Source: Euptelea pleiosperma (taxonomy: Eukaryota; Streptophyta; Magnoliopsida; Ranunculales; Eupteleaceae). From it: a stretch of 64,000 nt of DNA. The notes beneath the pieces are model-generated. The model was not told the origin of the DNA and ran no database searches. It worked only from the letters and a program-made list of their open reading frames with translations. A program made the position numbers and the translations under genes. The DNA lies in assembly GCA_035048495.1 (NCBI GenBank), contig CM068544.1:13882138-13946137 (forward strand), read 5' to 3'. Positions 1 through 11,113 of the stretch are shown here, one piece after another (position 1 is the stretch's first letter; every line of letters starts with the position of its first letter).

Positions 1-663
1 TGAAGTGGTTTGACTGAACTCTGAGTCAGTCGTCCAATGTTGAGAGTTTTCTCCTAACTCTCCCAAGAATTTGTATGCATCGGTCAGAGTTTGGTGCAGG
101 AATTTTCCTTGGCACATTGACTCTACCATGGTCCGGGACTCATCAGTAAGTCCCTTATAGAAGACGTGGACAAGATTGCCCTTGTCGATGCTATGGTGGG
201 GACACTTCGTCAGGTAGTCTTGGAATCTATCCTATGCTTCAAAAAATTTCTCATCGGACTTCTGTCTAAAGTCCTGAATGAGTTGCTTCATTTGGTTGGT
301 CCGAGTCATGGGGTAGAATTTAGACATGAATTTGCCCACCAATTCTTTCCAACTACTGATTGAATCAGCGGGTAAGGAGTAGAGCCAATCTGAGGCTCGG
401 TCTTTGAGCGAGAATGGGAAAACTCGCAGACGCACATTGTCATCATCGAGGTTCTGATTCTTGAAAAGTAGGATGACATGTTGGAATTCCCGAATATGGG
501 AATATGGATCTTCTCTTGGGAGACCACGAAAGGTTGGCAGCATTTGGATCGTCTGTGGCCTGATCTCGAACTGTACCGCCGTAGTAGGTGGGAGAACAAT
601 GCAAGTGGGCGGATTGGCAGAGATAGGAGCGAACGTCTCGATAAGAGGTCGTTCGACTGCCAT
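1..663 (-). pseudogene. gag: Athila-type gag fragment of element A
   Basis: This is the N-terminal part of a Ty3/gypsy capsid (gag) protein, which would assemble the cytoplasmic virus-like particle. The reading frame opens at 663 with MAVERPL and carries a retrotransposon gag domain from about residue 40 on: FRGLPREDPYSHIREF, the FPFSLKDRASDWL block and the WKELVGKFMSKF block are typical of Athila/Tat gag. It is broken by an in-frame TAG at about 229-231, where related proteins have Trp (TGG to TAG). Beyond the stop, the same frame still reads gag-like to the window edge (FQDYLTKCP, HVFYKGL). The gene runs off the left edge. Upstream on the same strand lie the leader, primer site and 5' LTR of the same element. 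The first seven codons match the unrelated ORFs of elements C and D. Confidence 0.88.
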
Positions 664-2485
664 GACTACAAAGGTAGTAGTATGGGGGAGGCGGGTGGGG
701 AAAGAGATGGGGAAGAATTCAGTGGAGGATCCACTGTAGGGACGTGATTCTCAGATCGAACCAAGCGCTTGTTCGGGCGATTCCAAACGGGCATATGCGA
801 ATGAGGCAAGCTCTATACTTGGCAAAAAGTTGCCAGAGAGGAACACTATCCTAAATGATGCACACCAAGCACAGATAATCCTATTCTAAGCAATCAGGAT
901 ATATTTTAGGAATTATCTTTGTTAGTTTTGGGGCTAGAGTAGATTATGATAGTGGGCGGACCACTGGTTTATCTTTTAACCATCGGACTAACTGTTTTGC
1001 ACTCAGAGGTTCTTACCAGGCTACACTCTTCAGAGCGAATCCTTTAGTACTAACTCTAGTTAACAACAAGGCAATCCGAAGCCTAGACAGACGTGCGGCA
1101 CAATGGCTGACTTAAGTACGTCCCAGACTAACCGGATTGGTCAAGTGTATAAGAAGAGTGTTCCCTCGGGTTAAGCTAGGATTGATGCGTGTTCCTAGTC
1201 CACACGTAACTAACCGCCGAATAGTCCAAGATGGCACGTCGAGCTCAGTGTACTTGAGTAGCAGGGACTTATGGGTGTGTTAGACAACAGGGACCCGCGC
1301 TCGTGGTCTTATTTCGATTGGATGTTAAGCGGGTTCGCTTTGTGTGGATTTTTCCTCGAACACCGGGCTAATTGGCTCTACTTCTTGATTCTTTTTAATT
1401 AAATGGAGCCTTGGGATCAAATCAGTTGGAATGATGAGGTAGGTGATGAAATCCCACCAGTTTCAATTTGGAGCTGGGTCTGCTCTCTTAGAGTTGATTG
1501 ATTAACGGCCACGCCACGCAAGTCAAAGAATATGGATGCGAAAGCAAATAGACAAGCGGCAATGAGTCACCCAACGGCGCAGTATCGCACTCAAGGCGAG
1601 GATAGAGACTTACCTCCCGTGGGCCACGCCACGGGATCGCCTCCGTGGGTTAGAGAGGGGTATCCTAATGGGCTTGGGCCCGACTCCACCTCTTTGAACT
1701 TTCGCTCTCTACCCACACTGGATCGTGTTCCTGCAGAAACAGTTAGATCGCACGGTCTAGGTATTTGGGATTCTATTTGGAAGATCCTTGCCTTTTTAGG
1801 GTTCACTGAACAAGCACTGGATTTAGGCAAGTTTTTGAATTAATTTCCAAATTCGAGATGGGTTAAAATTTAGGAATTCCCAGATTGGAAAATACCTAGA
1901 TTGGAAAGTTTCCCGAACTGTGGAGATCTTCCAAAAAAGATTTGATTGCGAGATCCCTTATAATTTTGGGAAATTTCCAAAATTGAAATTCTGCTAGATT
2001 TGGGGCGTTTCCTTTTGCAGACTTTTCCAAATTCGGAAGATTTCTAAAGATAGAAATTCTTCTAAAGAGGAAACTTCTAAGAGGGGAAACCCTAATTTAG
2101 CAAAGTTTCAAGATTTTAGAATCTTTCCAAAAATCGCAAATCCTTGATTGGTGATTTCTAAAAATCTGCAGAATATAAAACCCTAATTTTTTTGAATTTT
2201 GATATTTTTAATTTTTTTGGTAATTTCCACTTAATCTAGGGTTTCTAAAAAACCCTAGAACAAGATCTAGCAGTTATTTGGAAAGCAGTTAAAATTCCTA
2301 AATTATTACAAATTGCACTCGGCCTTCCGAGGCATTAAAAATAGTAATTTAAAAACTGCTAAAAATCAACAAAAACAAAAAATAGAAAGTTTCCCGAAAA
2401 GGTCGGGTTGGCCAAATTGAGCAGCTTTTCGCTTCAGCAACTTTCCAATTCCGTCTTTGCGTCTTTTTTCGCACTCCCGAACACC
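664..2485 (-). other. 5' leader of element A
   Basis: Non-coding leader between primer site and gag ATG. It is collinear with the leaders of C (31087-32871) and D (50082-51856) and partly with G (22073-23124). It holds a strong splice donor (GGGAG then GTAAGT on the minus strand, GT at 1612-1613) beside a 7-bp stem-loop, described as a separate feature. The antisense ORFs here are not conserved as proteins in any convincing way. Confidence 0.8.
1612..1640 (-). promoter_or_regulatory. leader stem-loop plus splice donor, element A
   Basis: On the minus strand a CCCGTGG/CCACGGG stem with a 6-nt loop is followed at once by GAG and GTAAGT. The same hairpin-donor pair is present in the leaders of G, C and D. 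It sits where retroviruses keep their major donor and packaging stem-loops; that function is inferred. Confidence 0.5.
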
Positions 2486-2503
2486 CGAGCGGCAGCGGCG
2501 CCA
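2486..2503 (-). promoter_or_regulatory. primer-binding site (tRNA-Asp), element A
   Basis: The minus strand reads TGGCGCCGCTGCCG just 2 nt inside the LTR end. This is complementary to the 3' end of tRNA-Asp over about 13 of 14 positions and then diverges (CTCGGG). A tRNA-Asp primer is typical of Athila elements. Confidence 0.85.
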
Positions 2504-3526
2504 TTTGAAAGTAGGATTTTTCCGCGTCGTTGGTTACGGAAACCCTAACTTCAACACAATTTGTAATTATCCGAGACTTTTGACCTGTAAAATTAGCAAT
2601 TTTGCATAGGGATTCGTGTCGGATGTCAATCCGCACTCGGGATTAGTCGGATTAGCGCTAATTCAGAACATGAACTGACGGAATTTATCAGAAATTGCTA
2701 AAATTAAAAGGATGGAAGGGTGATGATGGTGGGATGGATTAAAACTTGATTGATTTTATTTCTTTTCTTTAAAAGCTATTGATATCCTAGAAATTATGAA
2801 TTAAACTAATACAAATAAAGAGAACGAAGAGCACTAAAGAAAATCCATTATAGTGAAGCAGATAAAATTTATTGAATCCAAACAAGTCCTTACAATGCTC
2901 AAACAAAATATCAAACAAATACTGACAATTCGAAAGAACTAACAATTATCCTAGAGAGAGAGAGGGTTATAGAAAGAGAAAGTTAGAGAGAAGAAAAGAA
3001 CTAGAGATAAAAAGAAGGGACATTTCTAGAGAGAGAAAATAGGGTGAGATTTGAAGAAAAGACTTACCTTGAGAGGAGAGATTTTCACCTTACCTTGGAA
3101 AATGGAGAAGATGTTATAACTCATGAGTAGCATGAATTGCAGCAAGTGATGGAGATCACCGTGAAATGATGCCGGCGTGCATAGTAGATGGGAGGCTCTA
3201 GAAGGTGCTGACGTGGAGGAGACGACCTGAGAAATCGGTCGGAGTTGCAGCAGTGAAGGATGCATAGGCTGCGGGTGCTACTCACTGTGGGCGGAGCAGG
3301 CAGGTGGTGTGCAGAAGGGGCACCGTAGTGAAGAGAGGAGGTACTGCAAGTGGAGTTGCAGACGGTGGCGAGGTGAGGTGGTGGTAGCAGGGTTGGTGCT
3401 TGGAGTTGCAGGCGGTGGAGCTGCAAGAAAACGGTGCAGACGATCGGATAGAGCTGCTGTTGTGCGACGTGGAGGAGGAGTGGAGCAGGTACAGGAGCTC
3501 ACAGAGGCGGAGAGATAGTGCAAGCG

Positions 3527-3553
3527 GCCGGAGTTGCAGGCTGCAACTCCGGC
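3527..3553. repeat. LTR palindrome in copy 1
   Basis: GCCGGAGTTGCAG, 1-nt centre, then its exact complement: a 13-bp-arm hairpin at the edge of a (GAA)n stretch. Confidence 0.9.
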
Positions 3554-3702
3554 GAAGATGGAGGAGGAAGAAGAAGAAGAAGATGGAAGAAGAAGAGGAG
3601 AAAGAACGAGCCGAAGACGACGAAAATGTCGGGGGAGTTTTGGGGGAAGGAGAGGAAGAGATTAGAGGGGGATTAGGGTTCGAACGAACCCCTATCCTTC
3701 TC

Positions 3703-3710
3703 CTTTTAAA
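3703..3710 (-). promoter_or_regulatory. TATA-like box, LTR copy 1
   Basis: Minus-strand TTTAAAAGGAG lies just upstream of the conserved GGTTCGTTCGAACCCTAATC block. The spacing suits a transcription start in that block. The same arrangement occurs in copies 2-7 and 11. Confidence 0.5.
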
Positions 3711-4743
3711 GCTCCTTATTTCCTTTAATGGAAATAGGGTATTTTTTGAAAATAAAAAATATGAAAAATATATATATATATATTTTTTAAGTAAAAATCT
3801 ACTTTTCTATGGGGAATCTCCCCAATTAGTGGACCCCCCATTTTTTTGAAATTTAATTAAAATTCTTTGGAAATTCACGGGGTCCACTAACTGGTCGGAC
3901 AGCGGGTCGATGATGATGGGCCCGACTACTGGCCCACATGGATTGATGATGTCCATCGTCTCACAAGATGATGTGATAGACAGTCTGATGGCGATCGGAT
4001 GGATGGTGACTTGATTGGGACTCAGATTGGTAGATCGACGGATCTAGAGAGATCCAACGGTCCGATGGAAGATCCAACGGTCAGAAAGCTAAGGGAGATG
4101 AGATAGAGCCGATGGGCAGGAGTTCTGGGGTTAGGTCAGTAGATTCGAGGACCGAGAGATGAAGAGAGAGAGAGAATAAGGAGAGATGAGAGAGAAAGTA
4201 TCAGAAAATAGAAAGAAAAGCACTAGCGGAGGGTCTGGAACCCTGGTCTTCACTGTGACCATCCTCACGCTTCTCCAGTAGAGTCGACCATCATTCTTTG
4301 CTGACTCATGTGGCTTTAAACGCTTTGGTCCGTCTCTTGGTCATTGGCTTTCCTACTCTCTTCGTTCTTTGGGCTGGCTTTTTGGTCCTCTTATTCAGCC
4401 CATATTTGGCCCATATCTTCTAGTCATAGCATGTGGGCTTTTTAAGCTTTGATAATGGGCTTTCATGATCGATTTGGGCCCACAAGTCTCGAGAATTGTC
4501 CCATCGGGGTTTCCTGCGACAGAAGAAGCGCGTAATGAGACTTTATCAGAATGACTATATGTCTAGACTTCCGAAAATGTGTTTAATGCATGCAAATATA
4601 CCATTTCGTCCAGAAAAGTGTGTTCTACGCAACACAAGAGACTCTTACGTAGAAAAGTAGATAAATAGAGTATTTTAACGTAGGAGAATGCAATAACGCT
4701 AAAAGGATAATTGCTTAAAATAAACACTTTTGAGCGAATATCA

Positions 4744-5012
4744 GGACGACTTCTCAGTCTTTGGGTCATCCTTTGATGACTGTCTGAACCATCTAGGGCT
4801 TGTACTTCAACGCTGTCAGGACAAGCAACTTGTCCTCAATTGGGAGAAATGCCACTTCATGGTGACGAAGGGCATTGTTCTGGGACATGTCATTTCCCAT
4901 CAGGGCATTGAGGTCGACTAAGCTAAAATCGATATCATCTCGACCTTGCCTACTCCTAAGTCTGTGCATGACATCCGGTCCTTTTTGGGACACGGAGGAT
5001 TCTATAGGCGAT
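4744..5012 (+). pseudogene. pol: reverse transcriptase fragment (element B)
   Basis: This piece of Ty3/gypsy RT starts inside the catalytic block (the DD of FMDD, then FSVFGSSFDD). It continues through LNWEKCHFM, GHVISHQGIEVD and the FLGHGGFYRR connection motif. It is about 93% or more identical by eye to 12906-13185 of element F. An AAA codon has become TAA at about 4919-4921. It is cut on the left by LTR copy 1 and on the right by LTR copy 2, so two separate elements landed in the same pol gene within about 270 bp. Confidence 0.9.
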
Positions 5013-6369
5013 TGAAAATAGGGTTTTTCATCGTCGTTGGTTATGGCAACCCTAGAATCAACAAGATTTGTAATTTTTATCCGATTATCCTGCAAAATAT
5101 GAACTCTTGTATAGGGGTTCGTGTCGGGTATCGTATCCGCACTCAGGGGTTAGAGAAAGCACAGCAAGGAGCATGAAATGAGGAATTCTTTTTTTTTTTT
5201 TTTTATCTTTTATTTATTTATTTATTTTTTTTGATTAAAATATTCTTGAGATTATTTTGGAGAAATTCATCACTAAGAACTAACAAGATTTGCGACAAAA
5301 TCAACCGACTTTTATTAATTGAATAATACCCATTGCCTTGAAATAAAGCATGATAAAAGTAAACTAACTAAAAAAAAAAAAACGTTAAGGGATTGATAGA
5401 GAGAGAGAAAAAAAAACTATTCTTTATTGATTAAAAAAAAAATGCTTACATGAAAACCGTTTCATAACTATGACAAGGAAAGAATAACAAGCTAAACTAG
5501 AAGAAGGAGGGGGGGTGCTTACCATAGTTGCAAGAGCTTCAACGATGGCTGCTTTAATGGAAGTTGCTGGCCGGTTGCAGCAACCACCGTATGAGATCCA
5601 ATCGGTGGTTTGCTAAAGGGGGATGACGGCTTGCTACCCTTGCAGTCCGTTATGGGGAGTAGATGCGCACCAACGTGACTGCGGTCTCCAATGGTGACAG
5701 GCGGGGTTGTGAGAGGTGTGAACAGTGGAAGGAGATGATGGAGGCGAATTGCAAGGCAGCAAGGAGATGGAAGAACGGTGTGGAAATGCTGATCGAAGTG
5801 AAAAGGAACAGCAGGTAGGCGTTCCTCTTCTATTCTTCTTCTTCTCCTCTTTCTTTTCCTTTTTTTTTTCTTTTCTTGTTTTTGTTATTGAGAGGAGAGG
5901 AGAACGTTGGCAGTGCAGCAGCAAGCGGCAGCGGTTTAGTGATGGAGAGGGGCGGCAAGGTGAGAACAGTGGTGCACCAGTCCGGTGGAGGGCGGTGTGC
6001 AACGGTGGTGGTAGATGGTGTAGACGGCAACCGATGTTGCAATAACTTGGGAACCCACCGTTGGGTTCTGTGGAGGTGCTGGCTATCCAATAGGGGCAAA
6101 AGAGATGGAGAGAAGAGGGGTAAAACGAGGTAGAAGCTGGCCGGAGTTCTGCAACTCCGGCGAACTACGAAAAGAGAAGATGAAGAAGATGAAAAAAAAA
6201 AAAGAAGAAAGGAGGAGGAAGATGGGGCCAAAGAAGAGCAGAAGGGTTTTGGGGAAGGAGAGGAAGAAATTGGAGGGGGATTAGGGTTCGAACGAACCCC
6301 TCTCCTTCTCCTTTTAAAGCTCCCTATTTCCATTAATGGAAATAGGGTATTTTTTGAAAATAAAAAATA

Positions 6370-6400
<31 letters not shown>

Positions 6401-7371
6401 AAGTAAAACATCACTTTTCTTTGGGGAATGTCCCCATTTAGTGGACCCCCCATTTTTTTAAAATTTAATTAAAATTATTTGGAAATTCACGGGGTCCACT
6501 AACTGGTCGGACAGCGGGTCGATGATGATGGGCCCGGCTATTGGCCCACATGGATTGATGATGTCCATCGTCTCACAAAATGATGTGACAGACAGTCTGA
6601 TGGCGATCGGATGGATGGTGACTTGATTGGGACCCAGATTGGTAGATCGACGGATCTAGAGAGATCCAATGGTCAGATTGAAGATCCAACGGTCCGATGG
6701 AAGATCCAACGGTCAGAAAGCTAAGGGAGATGAGATAGAGCCGATGGACAGGAGTTCTGGGGTTAGGACAGTAGATTCGAGGACCGAGAGATGAAGAGAG
6801 AGAGAATAAGGAGAGATGAGAGAGAAAGTATCAGAAAATAGAGAGAAAAGCACTGGCGGAGGGTTTGGAACCCTGGTCTTCACTGTGACCATCCTCACGC
6901 TTCTCCAGTAGAGTAGACTATCATTCCTTGCTGACTCATGTGGCTTTAAACGCTTTGGTCCATCTTTTGGTCATTGGCTCTCCTACTCTCTTCGTTCTTT
7001 GGGCCGGCCTTTTGGTCATCTTATTCAGCCCATATTTGGCCCATATCTTCTAGTCAAGCATGTGGGCTCTTTAAGCTTTGATAATGGGCTTTCCTGATCG
7101 ATGTGGGCTCACAAATCTCGAGAATTGTCCCATCGGGGTTTCCTGTGACAGAAGAAGCGCGTATGAGACTTAATCAGAACGGCTTAATATCTAAACTTCT
7201 AAAAATATGTTTAATGCATGCAAATATACCATTTCGTCCAGAAAAGTGTGTTCTACACAACAAAAGAGACTCTTACGTAGAAAAGTAGATAAATAGAGTA
7301 TTTTAATGGAGGAGAGTGTGAAAACGCTTAGAAGATAACAGTGGAAAATACACACTTTTAAGCGAATATCA
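5013..7371 (-). repeat. 3' LTR of element E (LTR copy 2)
   Basis: A 2,359-bp minus-strand LTR. Its U5 end cuts RT fragment B after GCGAT (5008-5012, presumed TSD). Its U3 end continues directly into the E 3' UTR through the polypurine-like GGTTGGGGGTTG. The second GCGAT is not found in the window, so E's right end has been lost or rearranged. Confidence 0.88.
6140..6161. repeat. LTR palindrome in copy 2
   Basis: GCCGGAGTT and AACTCCGGC arms of 9 bp around CTGC: a shortened member of the hairpin family. Confidence 0.85.
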
Positions 7372-8934
7372 CAACCCCCAACCAGCATATTGCCAATCCT
7401 TGGCAATTAGTGTGAAATAAATGAGCTTAAAAGGGCTCTGCACATGCTGCACACTTTTTCATATTAGCTCAGGAATAACCCCGTTCGTCAAATCATTGAA
7501 TGAATGCAAAAATAGTTACATTGCTAGCGAAGAGTTGGAAAGTTTTGGCAAGACTACAGACTGATAATCATGACCCAGAATAGTTAGACTCTGCGTGTGT
7601 GTGTGCTCAACATTCTTATCATCCGACAGTAAGGATTTCCAGATCACCTCTAAGTTTTTATGCCTCGACCTCAAATCTCACGTGTTAAGCACTCAGAATA
7701 GAATCACACAAGAAGGGTTTTCTTCTTTTCTCTCAATTTATATGTGAGGAGATATATTTAATATAAAGAGGCAAAAGATCTCACATATGTTTTATTTGAA
7801 GGAAGGACATCTTTAATAGAAGAAGATCTCATGATTGGAATACCACTTCACTCGGGAACGTCAGATCAAACTCTATAGCTTCTCTTTCTCCAATCTCCAC
7901 ATTTTATGATCGTACTATCCTAGAATCAAGTAGGACTTTCCTGGGTTGTAATGAGGCTTAGGTCAGGTGTATAGAGATAAAGGAATGCAGGATTTCAAAG
8001 ATCTTGAGTGGATATTGCCATTTTCTAGAATTTTTCCTGCGGCGTAACACCATTATCTGGTTCTTTTTCCTTTTTTCGTATTTTTCTCTTTTTCTTGATA
8101 TTTCTGAGACTGCTCAATTTCTTTTCAGCACTTCTTCATACTTTCTTTCCATATTTTGTTTTTGGCTTGAACCACTTTCTTTTCCTTTTGATTCTTCTTC
8201 TTTGCTTTTCTTTTTCACGGTACACCCACATCAGTTATTCTTTTGTCCATCTCAAAATAAGGGTAGCCAGTCATGTTTCGTAGCTGGACTGGATTTTAGG
8301 TTGATAGGTTTGTAAAGAAAAGGCTTTTATAGAAAGGTTCAAAGGTTTCTTGTGAAGTATAATTCAGGTGAGTAAAAAGGCTGAATGGTTCAGAAAAAAA
8401 TGGCCTAAATCATTTTCTAGGGTTTGCACTATCATGTATACTGTCTTGACTGGATATAGAGAAGGTTCTGTCGTAGTAATCCAATGATGATGTCGTTCCG
8501 AGTTTTATGACCGAAGCAAAAGATAATGAGATCTCTCAACGAATATTGCGGGCATGAAGAATAGTGAGTCATCTTGTGACTCAGAATTGTTGTATAACAC
8601 TCTGAATTGATTAAAGGCTCAAAAGCTCACTAGGTTAGGTCTCCACAATTATTCTCACAGGATCTCCAGAATTTCTAAACTTAGGGTGACTCTGATATTG
8701 ATAGTGTACAATTGTGCCGAATATGAGTTTTTCTGAGTTTTCAAACCTGCTGTAGTCACGCTTGACTTGACTCAATGCTAACTTTAAACAAAAATTGACA
8801 TCCTCAATACTGACTTAACGAAGGTTTTTAGCTAATCAAAGTCAGGGTATTTGACACATTTTTGAAATTCTAGAAAACTTTTGGAGAACATCGGAAATCA
8901 CCCCAAAAACAAGAATATATATATATTTTTTTTT

Positions 8935-8988
<54 letters not shown>

Positions 8989-9279
8989 TATCAAAATGAA
9001 GACATGAGTTTTGGTAAATACCCACCCCCAACCAAAATACAGCACCGTCCTCGGTGCTCATGACCGGGACATAAAATGATGAAAAATCAATGAAGATGAT
9101 GCAAAGGTTCAGGGAGGATGTTACCAAGTCGGCAGAAACTCGACAGTGTGTGATACCTGATGATCGGAAGAATGAATGTACCTGCATTTTCAATGATATA
9201 ACAGTAATAACAAATGCATGAGACTCATGTACTCTAGGAATACCGGAATTGCCTTTCCGAAAGCCCTAAGTTTTATGTC
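7372..9279 (-). other. 3' UTR of element E
   Basis: Non-coding DNA collinear on the minus strand with the 3' UTRs of F (17797-19537), C (34705-36691) and D (43646-45600). It includes the ATGAGTCTCATG block and a hypervariable A/T tract, here a (TA)n run of about 50 bp at 8935-8986. It ends abruptly in an inverted junction near 9280, before any coding region is reached. Confidence 0.8.
8917..8987. repeat. (TA)n microsatellite
   Basis: A run of TA repeats interrupted by a T tract. It occupies the slot that holds oligo(A) in the F, C and D 3' UTRs. Confidence 0.9.
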
Positions 9280-9300
9280 TAGAAAAGTTCTACTTTTCTA
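9280..9300. other. head-on junction with palindrome
   Basis: TAGAAAAGT, 3 nt, ACTTTTCTA. Minus-oriented 3' UTR of E on the left meets plus-oriented LTR copy 3 on the right, with the first ~82 bp of that LTR missing. A palindrome exactly at an inverted breakpoint suggests fold-back priming or template switching, but could be incidental. Confidence 0.6.
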
Positions 9301-9875
9301 CGTAAGAGTCTCTTTTGTTGCGTAGAACACACTTTTCTGGACGAAATGGTATATTTGCATGCATTAAACACATTTTCGAAAGTCTAGACATGAAGTCATT
9401 CTGATAGAGTCTCATTACGCGCTTCTTCTGTCGCAGGAAACCCCGATGGGATAATTCTCGAGACTTGCAAGCCCACATCGATCAGGAAAGCCCATTATCA
9501 AAGCTTAAAGAGCCCACATGCTATGACTAGAAGATATGGGCCAAATATGGGCTGAATAAGAGGACCAAAAAGCCGGCCCAAAGAACGAAGAGAGTAGGAG
9601 AGCCAATGACCAAGAGACGGACCAAAGCGTTTAAAGCCACATGAGTCAGCAAAGAATGATAGTCAACTCTACTGGAGAAGCGTGAGGATGGTCACAGTGA
9701 AGACCAGGGTTCCAGACCCTCCGCCAGTGCTTTTCTCTCTATTTTCTGATACTTTCTCTCTCATCTCTCCTTATTCTCTCTCTCTCTTCATCTCTCGGTC
9801 CTCGAATCTACTGACCTAACCCCAGAACTCCTGCCCATCAGCTCTATCTCATCTCCCTTAGCTTTCTTACCGTTG

Positions 9876-9925
9876 GATCTTCCATCGGACCGTTGGATCT
9901 TCAATCGGACCGTTGGATCTCTCTA
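9876..9925 (+). promoter_or_regulatory. U3 short direct repeats
   Basis: Three tandem copies of an approximately 20-bp unit (GGACCGTTGGATCTTC). Two or three copies recur at the same place in most LTR copies. Placement upstream of the TATA box suggests an enhancer array; this is inference. Confidence 0.55.
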
Positions 9926-10239
9926 GATCCGTCGATCCACCAATCTGAGTCCCAATCAAGTCACCATCTATCCGATCGCCATCAGACCGTCTGTCACATC
10001 ATCTTGTGAGACAATGGACATCACAAATCCATGTGGGCCAGTAGCCGGGCCCATCATCATCGACCCGCTGTCCGACCAGTTAGTGGACCCCGTGAATTTC
10101 CAAAGAATTTTAATTAAATTTCAAAAAAACGGGGGGTCCACTAATTGGGGAGATTCCCCATAGAAAAGTAGATTTTTACTTAAAAAAAAAAAAAAAAAAA
10201 AATTTATTTTTTTATTTCAAAAATACCCAAATAGGGAGC

Positions 10240-10274
10240 TTTAAAAGGAGAAGGAGTGGGGTTCGTTCGAACCC
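10240..10274 (+). promoter_or_regulatory. LTR core promoter, copy 3
   Basis: TTTAAAAGGAG followed about 12 bp later by the palindrome GGTTCGTTCGAACC and CCTAATCC. This is the best-preserved plus-strand example of the family's TATA/start block. Confidence 0.5.
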
Positions 10275-10397
10275 TAATCCCCCTCCAATCTCTTCCTCTC
10301 CTTCCCCCAAAACTCCCCCGACGTTTTCGGCGCTTTCTCCTCCTTCTTTTTCTTCCTTCTCTTCCTCCTCTTCTTCATCTTCTTCATCTTTTCTCTC

Positions 10398-10421
10398 GCC
10401 GGAGTTGCAGGCAACTCCGGC
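10398..10421. repeat. LTR palindrome 1 of 4 in copy 3
   Basis: 11-bp arms GCCGGAGTTGC/GCAACTCCGGC with a 2-nt loop, just before a (TTC)n run. Confidence 0.9.
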
Positions 10422-10553
10422 CGTCTGGTAAGTCTTCTTCCTCCTCCTCTTCTTCTTCTTCTTCTTCTTCTTCTTCTTCTTCTTCTTCTTTTTTCTCCTT
10501 CTCTCCTCTGTCTTCTTCTTCTTGCTGTTCTAGTTTTTCATTTTCACGTCCTC

Positions 10554-10580
10554 ACCGGAGTTGCAGGCTGCAACTCCGGT
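10554..10580. repeat. LTR palindrome 2 of 4 in copy 3
   Basis: 13-bp arms starting ACCGGAGTTGCAG with a 1-nt centre. Confidence 0.9.
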
Positions 10581-10936
10581 CGCCAGCGCACCTCTCCGCC
10601 CCTCTCCATCTTCTCTACCGGGGAACCACCTGTGTAGACCAGCAACGTCTTCACCTGCACCAGCAGGCGATCTCCTTGCTGGTGTCTTTCTTCAGCAACG
10701 TGCACCATAGCACGATCTCCCTGGTTCTCTCATCTTCTCCAGCGCACTAGCAAGCGCTCCTTGCTGGCGCAACTCCCGTGCTTGCTGCCGGTGAACACTA
10801 GCAGTTCCGTCTTCATCCCCCTACAAATCTCCTTCACCTGTTGCTCTTCTATACGGTAAGCTCCTGCACTCTCTTCCTCCTTCTCCTTCTCATTCTTCTT
10901 CTTCTTCTTCTTCTTTTTTTTTTTTTTTTTTATTTC

Positions 10937-10962
10937 ACCGGAGTTGCAGGTGCAACTCCGGT
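10937..10962. repeat. LTR palindrome 3 of 4 in copy 3
   Basis: 12-bp arms with a GG centre, directly after a (TTC)n/T tract. Confidence 0.9.
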
Positions 10963-11087
10963 CATCTTCTACGGCGAGAAGCTCGCCGGAAACCAGCAGC
11001 CATCCAACGCGCCTGCACCTTCTTCTCCAGCCACCACATCCTCTCCTCTTCCCATCCTTATTTTCTTTCTTATTCTTCAATCAGTTA

Positions 11088-11113
11088 TCGGAGTTGCAAA
11101 CCAGCAACTCCGA
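11088..11113. repeat. LTR palindrome 4 of 4 in copy 3
   Basis: 10-bp arms TCGGAGTTGC/GCAACTCCGA with a 6-nt loop. The outer pair changed on both sides (T-A in place of C-G), a compensatory change. Confidence 0.85.

Larger units (their letters stand above)
2506..4743 (-). repeat. 5' LTR of element A (LTR copy 1)
   Basis: A 2,238-bp LTR, TG...CA on the minus strand. It ends next to the primer site at 2503 and at its other end abuts a plus-strand reverse-transcriptase fragment at 4744. A therefore integrated into another element's pol; the matching TSD (GGACG on the right) would lie left of the window. It contains the U3 direct repeats around 4060-4085, a TATA-like TTTAAAA near 3704, the GGTTCGTTCGAACC start-region palindrome, and one CCGGAGTTGCAG hairpin. 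Confidence 0.9.

Noticed and set aside
1532..1843. 103-codon plus-strand ORF in the A leader (similar at 31730-32068)
   Set aside because: Antisense to gag-side transcription, disrupted in G and D; explained by leader conservation.
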